From Desulfobacterales bacterium (GTDB lineage: Bacteria; Desulfobacterota; Desulfobacteria; Desulfobacterales; C00003060): a stretch of 6,608 bases of DNA. The notes under the pieces were generated by a model. The model was given only the letters and a program-made list of their open reading frames with translations. It made no database searches and was not told the origin of the DNA. Position numbers and translations under genes: made by a program. Positions 1 through 5,485 of this stretch are shown here, one piece after another. Positions within the stretch are counted from its first letter, which is position 1. Each line of letters opens with the position of its first letter. The DNA lies in assembly GCA_030629475.1 (NCBI GenBank), contig DAOVOU010000126.1, forward strand, positions 1 through 6,608. The letters run 5' to 3'.

Positions 1-764
1 CCGTGGCCTTAGCGGCAAGGCTTACGGGGAAGAAAATAGTTATCCATGAGCAGAACATTCTGCCAGGTTTGACTAACCGGATACTCGGCCGTTTTGCTGA
101 CCGGATATTCATCTCCTTCCCGGATAACCTTGGCATATTCAGGCCCTCAAGGACGGTAATTACAGGAAACCCTGTACGCCGTGAACTCCTTGCACACAAA
201 TTGGACGGGAAGGCAAACGGGCAATTTACGGTCCTGGTACTGGGTGGGAGCCAGGGGGCCCATGCTGTAAACTGCGCGGTGGTTGAGACCCTTGATCGTT
301 TGAAGAAGCCGGCGGAGATCACTTTTATTCATCAGACCGGGACCAAGGATGCGGCATGGGTTTCAGACGCCTATGAGAGACGGGACATCAAGGCCACGGT
401 GGAGCCATTCTTTGTGGACATGGCTGGTCCATACAGCTCGGCCGACCTGGTCATATGCAGGGCTGGGGCCACGACTGTGTCAGAATTAATGGCCCTGGGC
501 AAGCCTGCCATTTTCATCCCATTCCCGTTTGCGGCCAATAACCATCAGGAGCTAAATGCCCGGTACGTGGCCGATGCAGGCGGGGCAGAGGTCATCCTGG
601 AAAAGGATTTGAATGGCGCTGTCCTGGCCGACAGACTCGATCATTATGCGTCGCACCCTGAGTCCCTGCAGGATATGGCAAAGCGGACATTGTCTCTTGC
701 ACGCCCTGATGCTGCGGACGTTATTGTAGAGGAATGTCGTAGGTTGGTGGTCATTGGTCATTAG
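1..764 (+). CDS. murG: MurG, UDP-GlcNAc:lipid I N-acetylglucosaminyltransferase (5'-partial)
   Basis: This enzyme transfers GlcNAc from UDP-GlcNAc to lipid I, making lipid II on the inner face of the cytoplasmic membrane. The reading frame starts at base 3 and 253 residues are visible. About 100 N-terminal residues, with the acceptor-side glycine loop, lie outside the window, since family members are about 355 aa. Numbering from base 3, VIHEQN-x-PGLTNR (13-26) closes the N-terminal domain. GGSQGA (81-86) starts the C-terminal donor domain. RAGATTVSE (153-161) and PFPFAANNHQ (172-181) are the UDP-GlcNAc-binding signatures. The GTG at base 3 is an internal Val codon (usual context GPVALAA), not a start. 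The last residues (VIGH) and the TAG stop are encoded by the first units of a 7-bp repeat array, so the native C-terminus has probably been replaced or trimmed. Identity is very secure. Confidence 0.97.
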   Translation, partial: VALAARLTGKKIVIHEQNILPGLTNRILGRFADRIFISFPDNLGIFRPSRTVITGNPVRRELLAHKLDGKANGQFTVLVLGGSQGAHAVNCAVVETLDRLKKPAEITFIHQTGTKDAAWVSDAYERRDIKATVEPFFVDMAGPYSSADLVICRAGATTVSELMALGKPAIFIPFPFAANNHQELNARYVADAGGAEVILEKDLNGAVLADRLDHYASHPESLQDMAKRTLSLARPDAADVIVEECRRLVVIGH

Positions 765-834
765 TCATTAGTCATTGGATACTGGATACTCGATACTCGA
801 TACTGGATACTGGATACTGGATACTGGATACTGA
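751..834. repeat. Heptamer tandem array: 4 x TCATTRG then 8 x ATACTSG
   Basis: Twelve consecutive 7-bp units run without a phase break. The first four are TCATTGG, TCATTAG, TCATTAG, TCATTGG (751-778). The next eight are ATACTGG, ATACTCG, ATACTCG, four ATACTGG, then ATACTGA (779-834). The first two units are translated as the end of murG, and the second supplies its TAG stop (762-764). The array is non-coding after that. Similar 7-bp short tandem repeats are known from cyanobacteria (STRR sequences), and I recall like-looking arrays in environmental genomes. No function can be assigned from sequence. Confidence 0.93.
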
Positions 835-848
835 GGGCTGGATGAATC

Positions 849-897
849 GAATGCGGAGTGCGGAATGCGGAATGCGGAATGTTAAGATGGAAGATGC
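849..897. repeat. Second heptamer array: GAATGCG x 5, then AAGATGS x 2
   Basis: The units are GAATGCG, GAGTGCG, GAATGCG, GAATGCG, GAATGTT (849-883), then AAGATGG and AAGATGC (884-897). Their start lies exactly 98 bases (14 x 7) after the start of the upstream array, so the 7-bp register survives the change of unit sequence and the two less repetitive heptamers between (835-848). Confidence 0.88.
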
Positions 898-928
898 TCG
901 TTTCACCTTCTTCTAATTCCGCATTCCG
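868..928. repeat. Inverted repeat: 13-bp perfect arms, 35-base loop
   Basis: The arm at 868-880 (CGGAATGCGGAAT) is the exact reverse complement of 916-928 (ATTCCGCATTCCG). The left arm has a second in-register copy at 861-873, so the pairing could slip by one 7-bp unit. The hairpin could form in RNA ahead of murC or as a DNA cruciform. No run of T follows either arm, so it does not look like an intrinsic terminator. Confidence 0.8.
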
Positions 929-950
929 AAATCCGAAATCCGAAATCGAA
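916..950. repeat. Third heptamer array, largely inverted relative to the second
   Basis: The units are ATTCCGC, ATTCCGA, AATCCGA, AATCCGA and a degenerate AATCGAA. The first units are the reverse complement of the GGAATGC-type units upstream, so the two arrays face each other. The register is shifted by 4 bases from the upstream arrays. The array ends 2 bases before the murC ATG and so makes up its immediate leader. Confidence 0.88.
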
Positions 951-952
951 AA

Positions 953-2317
953 ATGTATCAAAAATCGTATCACATCCATTTTGTTGGGATCGGCGGGATT
1001 GGGATGAGCGGGATTGCGGAGCTTCTCCTGAATCTGGGGTATGAGGTAAGTGGCTCAGACCTGCGGTCCACTGACATTACCAGACGCCTGGTCCAACTCG
1101 GGGGAGCCGTATTTCAGGGCCATCGCCCGGAGCAGATTCAAGGGGCGGATGTGGTGGTGATCTCCTCAGCAGTGGGGGCGGACAACCCTGAAGTCGTGGC
1201 TGCCAAAGAGGCCATTGTTCCGGTTATCCCCAGGGCGGAGATGCTGGCAGAACTGATGCGGCTCAAGTACAGTATCGCCGTTGCTGGTGCCCATGGCAAA
1301 ACCACAACGACCTGGATGATTGCTTCGGTTCTTGACCACGGAGGACTCGACCCTACGGTAGTCATCGGCGGGAAACTCGGCAGCCTGGGAACCAATGCCC
1401 GCCTCGGCCAAGGGGAGTTTATCGTAGCTGAAGCCGATGAAAGCGATGGCTCTTTCTTGAAACTTACCCCGACCATTGGTGTCGTAACGAACATTGACGC
1501 CGAACACCTGGACTTTTATGGGGATCTGAAAAAGATCAAAGAGGTGTTTCTTAATTTTATCAACAAGGTCCCCTTCTATGGCATGACCGTGCTCTGTTTG
1601 GACAATGAGGGGATTCAGGACCTGATCCCGAAGATTGAGAAACGCTTCACTACGTATGGCATGACGTCCCAGGCAGATTATCAGGCGAAAGACGTGGCCT
1701 TTGAAGGCATGAAAAGCCGATACCGTATAACCTACCGAGGTGAAGCTCTTGGTATCGTAGATGTGAATCTTCCCGGCATTTACAATGTGTATAACTCCAT
1801 GGCCAGCATTGCCATTGGTATGGAACTCGGGATTCCCTTTGATACTATGCTGCGTGCGCTCAAAGATATTGAAGGGGTCCAGCGCAGGCTCCAGGTAAAG
1901 GGGACTGCACGTGGGGTAACCGTAGTTGACGACTACGGACACCACCCAACTGAGATCAGACTGACGCTCCAGGCGGTGCACCAGTGCTGGCCAGATCGCC
2001 GGATTGTTGTGGTGTTTCAGCCTCATCGGTACTCACGGACCGAAGCGCTCTTTGACGATTTTACGCGGGCCTTTTACCAGGCAGACAGCCTTGTAGTGCT
2101 CCCCATCTATCCGGCAGGCGAGGCCCCGATAGAAAACGTAGACGGCCAGAGCCTCTGCGAGGGGATTCATGTGCACGGCCACAAAGATGTTGTCTTTCAT
2201 GATGGGCAGGATGCAGCCATAGCCCATTTGAAGAAAACCTTGAGGCAAGGGGATGTGCTATTGACCCTCGGGGCAGGGAATGTCTGGCAGGTGGGAGAGA
2301 GGTTTCTTGATAAATAA
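953..2317 (+). CDS. murC: MurC, UDP-N-acetylmuramate--L-alanine ligase
   Basis: This cytoplasmic ATP-dependent ligase adds L-Ala to UDP-MurNAc, the first step of stem-peptide assembly. At 454 aa it is full length for the family. Motifs in order: HIHFVGIGGIGMSGIAE (7-23, N-terminal UDP-binding Rossmann fold); AGAHGKTTT (111-119, P-loop); EADESDGSF (160-168) and TNIDAEHLDFY (179-189, Mg/ATP site); NVYNSMAS (278-285, family asparagine block); DDYGHHPTEI (326-335) and FQPHRYSRT (355-363) of the C-terminal domain that binds the amino acid; LGAGNVW (439-445) near the end. The ATG at 953 is the only plausible start, because the frame has no ATG, GTG or TTG back to a stop at 914-916, and residue 7 onward aligns with other MurC. 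No Shine-Dalgarno is seen; the leader is A-rich repeat DNA. The 3' end overlaps murB. Confidence 0.98.
   Translation: MYQKSYHIHFVGIGGIGMSGIAELLLNLGYEVSGSDLRSTDITRRLVQLGGAVFQGHRPEQIQGADVVVISSAVGADNPEVVAAKEAIVPVIPRAEMLAELMRLKYSIAVAGAHGKTTTTWMIASVLDHGGLDPTVVIGGKLGSLGTNARLGQGEFIVAEADESDGSFLKLTPTIGVVTNIDAEHLDFYGDLKKIKEVFLNFINKVPFYGMTVLCLDNEGIQDLIPKIEKRFTTYGMTSQADYQAKDVAFEGMKSRYRITYRGEALGIVDVNLPGIYNVYNSMASIAIGMELGIPFDTMLRALKDIEGVQRRLQVKGTARGVTVVDDYGHHPTEIRLTLQAVHQCWPDRRIVVVFQPHRYSRTEALFDDFTRAFYQADSLVVLPIYPAGEAPIENVDGQSLCEGIHVHGHKDVVFHDGQDAAIAHLKKTLRQGDVLLTLGAGNVWQVGERFLDK
2293..2302 (+). promoter_or_regulatory. Purine-rich Shine-Dalgarno for murB (supports TTG start)
   Basis: GGGAGAGAGG lies 4 bases before the TTG at 2307, and its GGAG core (2294-2297) lies 9 bases before it. 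It sits inside the last codons of murC. The upstream ATG at 2280 has only an AGGGA abutting it, which is too close for normal ribosome binding. Confidence 0.6.
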
Positions 2318-3230
2318 ATCAGACAAAAACTGGCTCACAGAGCATTTTGGTGCGCACGTCTTATTTAATGAACCGATGTGGCGTCACACGACTTTCAGGA
2401 TCGGAGGACCTGTGGACGCCCTGATCACCGTGAAGACCCAGCAAGAGATAAAGGATCTGGCTGTGTGGGCTCGGGACAGAGGCCACCCCATCATGATCCT
2501 CGGGGCAGGAAGCAACCTCTTGGTTCGGGACGGGGGTGTGCGAGGCCTCGTGCTCAAGCTGGCCGATGACTTTGAGGCCATTCACCTATCACCCAGGATT
2601 AATGGCAGCAGCGCCATGATAACAGCGGGAGCAGCAGTCCTGGTTCGCCGACTCGGCAAATATGCCCTCGACCAGAGGCTGGCCGGGCTTAACTTTGCAC
2701 TCGGTATCCCTGGAGCCGTGGGTGGGGCGCTCAGAATGAACGCAGGGGCATGGGGAGGATGCATGGCCGATATCACATGCTCGATTAGGGTGCTCAACCG
2801 ATATGGAGATATCTCGAGGATGATTCGGGACCAGCTTCGATTTTCGTACAGGGGGCTGGATCTGGAAAAAGGTACTATTATCTTAAGCGGCCAGTTCGAG
2901 CTAAGACACGGAGATCGGGAGGCCCTCCGAAAGGAGGCCATCCGCATGCAACAGAAGCGAAGGTTGAGTCAACCGCTCTCCCTTCCCAGTGCCGGCTCTG
3001 TGTTTAGAAACCCACCCGGGCAAAAGGCCGCTGGAAAGCTTATTGACCAGGCCGGCTTGAAAGGGCTTCGGGTTGGGGAAGCTGAGGTTTCAACCAAACA
3101 TGCCAATTTCATTGTGAACAAGGGGCATGCCAGGGCTTCCGACGTGCTTGACCTGATAAGACAGATACAGGAAACCGTATTAGAACGGTTTGGCGTTAAC
3201 TTAGAGCCGGAGGTGACAATCGTTGGATAA
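2307..3230 (+). CDS. murB: MurB, UDP-N-acetylenolpyruvoylglucosamine reductase (type II)
   Basis: This cytoplasmic FAD enzyme reduces enolpyruvyl-UDP-GlcNAc to UDP-MurNAc with NADPH, supplying the MurC substrate. From the TTG at 2307 it is 307 aa, ordinary for the family. FAD-domain motifs: HTTFRIGGP (27-35), ILGAGSNLLV (64-73) and GIPGAVGGALRMNAGAWG (133-150). By family comparison, the catalytic residues are Arg182 (FSYR), Ser231 (the proton donor, in GSVFRNP) and Glu302 (LEPEV). STKHANFIVN (262-271) is the typical C-terminal block. The compact region between FSYR and GSVFRNP fits the short type II form. The start is a choice: an in-frame ATG at 2280 would add nine residues, but TTG has the better Shine-Dalgarno and places the first IGG at residue 32, close to the Bacillus enzyme. 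Overlap with murC is 11 bases (38 with the ATG), suggesting coupled translation. Confidence 0.95.
   Translation: MINKSDKNWLTEHFGAHVLFNEPMWRHTTFRIGGPVDALITVKTQQEIKDLAVWARDRGHPIMILGAGSNLLVRDGGVRGLVLKLADDFEAIHLSPRINGSSAMITAGAAVLVRRLGKYALDQRLAGLNFALGIPGAVGGALRMNAGAWGGCMADITCSIRVLNRYGDISRMIRDQLRFSYRGLDLEKGTIILSGQFELRHGDREALRKEAIRMQQKRRLSQPLSLPSAGSVFRNPPGQKAAGKLIDQAGLKGLRVGEAEVSTKHANFIVNKGHARASDVLDLIRQIQETVLERFGVNLEPEVTIVG
3209..3215 (+). promoter_or_regulatory. Shine-Dalgarno of ftsQ
   Basis: GGAGGTG lies inside the 3' end of murB, 7 bases before a TTG at 3223. The match and spacing are near ideal, and this decides the TTG start of ftsQ. Confidence 0.85.
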
Positions 3231-4224
3231 GAAGCAGGTTCGTAAAAACTATTATAAGAAAAGTCGGGCCCAAAGAAGAGAGCGAGTCATAAGGCGCCTT
3301 CTCATAGGCTTCAAGATCATGTTACTCGTGGGGGGCACGGTCGGAACAAGCCTCCTCCTTATACTGGCCTATGATGCCGTGACCCAGGGTTCCTACTTTG
3401 AGGCCCGGACGATCACCGTTCAGGGAAACCAGAGGTTTTCAAAGGAGACGATCCTGAAACAGGCCGGGCTGAAGCTACATGACAATATCCTTTCTGTTAA
3501 TCTGAATACGCTTCGCTGCATGCTTATGGCCCATCCATGGATTGCCGCTGCCGAGGTCGAGCGGGAGTTGCCTGACGCGATTCATATTCGGGTAAAAGAA
3601 CGGATCCCTATTGCCATAGTAGACCTGAACCGACCTGCCCTCCTGGCAAGGCACGAGCGGGCAGGCATTGCGGGCAGGCTCTTTTACGTGGACGAAGAGG
3701 GTGAAATCTTCAAACCGGTGGAGTCTTCGGATAAGGTGAGGGTGCCTGTGGTTACCGGTCTTGCCCTATCAGATATCGATTTCAACGATGAGTCGCGTTC
3801 CCGGGTGTTCAGGGCCGTTATAGAGGTGCTTCGCTTGAGCCGATTTTATCAGAACGTGATTTCCCTCCATGCCCTGGAACGTATTCACGTTGACAGGGAG
3901 ACGGGATTGACCCTTTATGCCTCTTTTCATTTATGCGACCTGCCTGCCACGCCTGCCTTTGCCGCTAAGGCAGACAGGAGGCAACTGGCCGGCCGAAGCG
4001 CGGTGGCAATCAAGGTCGGTTTTGGGGACTACGGGTCAAAATACAGCCGACTTGGAGATATTGTTTCTTACTTGAAAAAGGAAAGAGGGTTCTTGAACCT
4101 TGAGTCCATCGATCTGAACGATTCGGATCGAGTGGTGGTCAGGCATTTCCTGGCAGGGCGGGCTGCAACACGCTCTGTCGCAGGGGGCCGCGACCGGAGG
4201 CCGAGCAGGCGAAAGGAGGTGTGA
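3223..4224 (+). CDS. ftsQ: FtsQ/DivIB, bitopic cell-division protein with POTRA domain
   Basis: FtsQ links the cytoplasmic division ring to the periplasmic part of the divisome (FtsB/FtsL and septal wall synthases). The 333-aa product has a short, very basic cytoplasmic tail (1-26). One transmembrane helix follows at about 29-50. Next is a POTRA domain at about 58-127 (FEARTITVQGNQRF ... HPWIAAAEVERELPDAIHIRVKER), then the beta domain, with FYVDEEGEIFKPV (154-166) and VAIKVGFGDYGSKYSRL (261-277). It starts at TTG and overlaps murB by 8 bases. It is longer than many FtsQ proteins. The extra length lies in two GC-rich segments at about residues 136-152 and 235-258, and in a basic Arg-rich tail (311-333) rather unlike a normal ending. 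Sequence conservation in this family is low, but domain order and position leave little doubt. Confidence 0.93.
   Translation: MDKKQVRKNYYKKSRAQRRERVIRRLLIGFKIMLLVGGTVGTSLLLILAYDAVTQGSYFEARTITVQGNQRFSKETILKQAGLKLHDNILSVNLNTLRCMLMAHPWIAAAEVERELPDAIHIRVKERIPIAIVDLNRPALLARHERAGIAGRLFYVDEEGEIFKPVESSDKVRVPVVTGLALSDIDFNDESRSRVFRAVIEVLRLSRFYQNVISLHALERIHVDRETGLTLYASFHLCDLPATPAFAAKADRRQLAGRSAVAIKVGFGDYGSKYSRLGDIVSYLKKERGFLNLESIDLNDSDRVVVRHFLAGRAATRSVAGGRDRRPSRRKEV
3634..3678. repeat. Inverted repeat in ftsQ, possible degenerate palindromic insert
   Basis: CCTGCCC (3634-3640) is the exact reverse complement of GGGCAGG at 3659-3665, and GGGCAGG recurs at 3672-3678. The segment encodes roughly residues 138-152, between the POTRA end and the YVDEEGE strand, where most FtsQ proteins have only a short link. 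CGACCTGCC at 3631-3639 is shared with the second ftsQ palindrome, read there in another frame. Confidence 0.4.
3941..3983. repeat. Imperfect palindrome inside ftsQ, translated in frame
   Basis: The left part (3941-3959) and right part (3967-3983) are imperfect inverted copies around a 7-base loop. The inner 7 bp are perfect (CTGCCTT at 3953-3959 with AAGGCAG at 3967-3973), and the outer ends TGCC/GGCA also match. The encoded peptide, about residues 240-254 (Ala, Pro, Lys and Arg rich), interrupts the step from GLTLYA to VAIKVGFGDY, which is usually only a few residues. It looks like a small palindromic element tolerated in a surface loop. Confidence 0.55.
4213..4220 (+). promoter_or_regulatory. 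Shine-Dalgarno of ftsA (supports start at 4227)
   Basis: AAGGAGGT directly abuts a GTG at 4221 and lies 6 bases before a second in-frame GTG at 4227. Only the second has normal spacing. The site lies within the last codons of ftsQ. Confidence 0.75.
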
Positions 4225-4226
4225 AG

Positions 4227-5453
4227 GTGCCGGGTGGTGGAGAACTGGTAGTAGGCCTGGATATCGGGACCACCAAGATTTGTGCAGTGGTGGGGGATGT
4301 AACGCGTGATGGGATCAACATTGCGGGAATTGGGACCCACCCATCTGTTGGGCTGCGCAAGGGCGTGGTTGTCAATATCGAATCGACCGTAGACTCTATT
4401 CAAAGAGCCGTAGAAGAAGCCGAGTTGATGGCAGGCTGCGAGATCAGATCGGTATACGCCGGGATTGCCGGAGGGCATATAAAGGGTTTCAACAGCCACG
4501 GAATCGTTGCCATAAAGGGAAATGAGGTCAGTGAAAAGGACATGGAGCGCGTGATTGATGCAGCCAGGGCGTTGGCTATTCCCATGGACCGTGAGGTGAT
4601 TCATGTGCTGCCCCAGGAGTATATCGTGGATGAGCAGGATGCAATTCAGGCCCCCCTTGGTATGTCAGGGGTTCGCTTGGAGGCCAAGGTCCACATTGTG
4701 ACCGGAGCCGTGGCATCTGCGCAAAACATTATCAAGTGTGCAAACCGGGCCGGGCTTGATGTGTGCGATATTGTCCTTCAATCTCTTGCGTCGAGTGAAG
4801 CCGCGCTGAGCGAAGAGGAAAAGGCTCTGGGTGCGGCCCTGATTGATTTTGGAGGGGGGACCACAGACCTGGCGATCTTCAAGAGCAATAGCATCAAACA
4901 CACCTCAGTGCTGGCTCTGGGGGGAAACAATCTCACCCATGACATCTCTGTGGGTCTGAGGATACCCATGGCTGAGGCAGAAAAAATCAAGATAAAGTAC
5001 GGCAGCTGCCTCACCGGCGGCATCGGCAAGGATGAGACCATTGAGGTTGCAGGTGTAGGCGGACGTAAGCCAAGGACCCTGTCAAGGCAGATACTGGGCG
5101 AGATCCTCGAACCAAGAGTGGAAGAGATCTTCAACCTGACCCACCGGGAGGTTTATCGGGCCAGTATGGAGGATTCAATAACTTCGGGGGTGGTAGTTAC
5201 CGGGGGGGCTTGCCTGCTGGAAGGCGTTGTGGATATTGCCGAGTCGGTCTTCAACCTTCCGACACGGGTTGGAAAACCCGCAGGAATTGGGGGATTGGTG
5301 GACGTGGTGAACAATCCAATGTATGCCACGGCCGTGGGATTGGTACTCTATGGCGCCAGATCTCACCCGAAAAGGAAATTCAGGATTCGAGACGACAACA
5401 TCTTTGATCGTGTCACAGCACGCATGAAGAAGTGGTTTAAGGATATCATTTGA
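4227..5453 (+). CDS. ftsA: FtsA, actin-like membrane tether of the Z ring
   Basis: FtsA is an actin-fold ATPase that anchors FtsZ to the membrane and recruits later division proteins. From GTG at 4227 it has 408 aa, typical for the family. Seen in order: GLDIGTTKICAVVGD (10-24, phosphate-1 loop); the family-specific 1C domain at about 82-160, around the GHIKGFNSHGIVAIKG strand; IDFGGGTTDLAIF (206-218, phosphate-2); LALGGNNLTHDI (229-240); VVVTGGACLLEGV (322-334, adenosine site). The extreme C-terminus, DRVTARMKKWFKDII (394-408), is an amphipathic membrane-targeting helix. A GTG at 4221, overlapping the ftsQ stop as GTGA, would add two residues, but its Shine-Dalgarno is too close. With the 4227 start, 2 bases separate ftsQ and ftsA. 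Identification is secure; only the start is debatable. Confidence 0.97.
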   Translation: MPGGGELVVGLDIGTTKICAVVGDVTRDGINIAGIGTHPSVGLRKGVVVNIESTVDSIQRAVEEAELMAGCEIRSVYAGIAGGHIKGFNSHGIVAIKGNEVSEKDMERVIDAARALAIPMDREVIHVLPQEYIVDEQDAIQAPLGMSGVRLEAKVHIVTGAVASAQNIIKCANRAGLDVCDIVLQSLASSEAALSEEEKALGAALIDFGGGTTDLAIFKSNSIKHTSVLALGGNNLTHDISVGLRIPMAEAEKIKIKYGSCLTGGIGKDETIEVAGVGGRKPRTLSRQILGEILEPRVEEIFNLTHREVYRASMEDSITSGVVVTGGACLLEGVVDIAESVFNLPTRVGKPAGIGGLVDVVNNPMYATAVGLVLYGARSHPKRKFRIRDDNIFDRVTARMKKWFKDII

Positions 5454-5471
5454 AAGGATACAAAAACCAAC

Positions 5472-5479
5472 AGGAGGTG
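5472..5479 (+). promoter_or_regulatory. Shine-Dalgarno of ftsZ
   Basis: AGGAGGTG in the 32-base ftsA-ftsZ gap ends its AGGAGG core 8 bases before the ATG at 5486. A second ATG follows immediately at 5489, but its spacing (11) is less good. The strong site fits the high FtsZ output needed. Confidence 0.85.
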
Positions 5480-5485
5480 GGGACA

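Noticed and set aside
3..5. GTG at base 3 as the murG start
   Set aside because: It corresponds to an internal Val of the MurG N-terminal domain, and about 100 upstream residues are expected outside the window.
779..834. Promoter -10 elements (GATACT) in the ATACTSG array
   Set aside because: GATACT matches TATAAT at only 4 of 6 positions, recurs every 7 bases as part of the repeat, and has no convincing -35 at the right distance.
868..928. Intrinsic terminator after murG
   Set aside because: The hairpin has a 35-base loop, and neither side is followed by a T run.
751..950. CRISPR array
   Set aside because: Units are 7 bp with no spacers, far from CRISPR repeat-spacer dimensions, and no cas genes are present.
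761..979. Small - strand frame encoding SIQYPVS-like repeats through the murG-murC gap
   Set aside because: The peptide repeat is a by-product of three 7-bp units making 21 bases (7 codons). Such frames arise from any stop-free heptamer array, and it runs into murC on the opposite strand.
1166..2026. Open frame on the - strand (286 codons) opposite murC
   Set aside because: Antisense of the conserved MurC coding sequence, with no start signal or family resemblance.
2280..2282. ATG as the murB start
   Set aside because: Possible, but it lacks a properly spaced Shine-Dalgarno, adds nine residues with no counterpart in the family and increases overlap with murC to 38 bases. It is kept only as an alternative.
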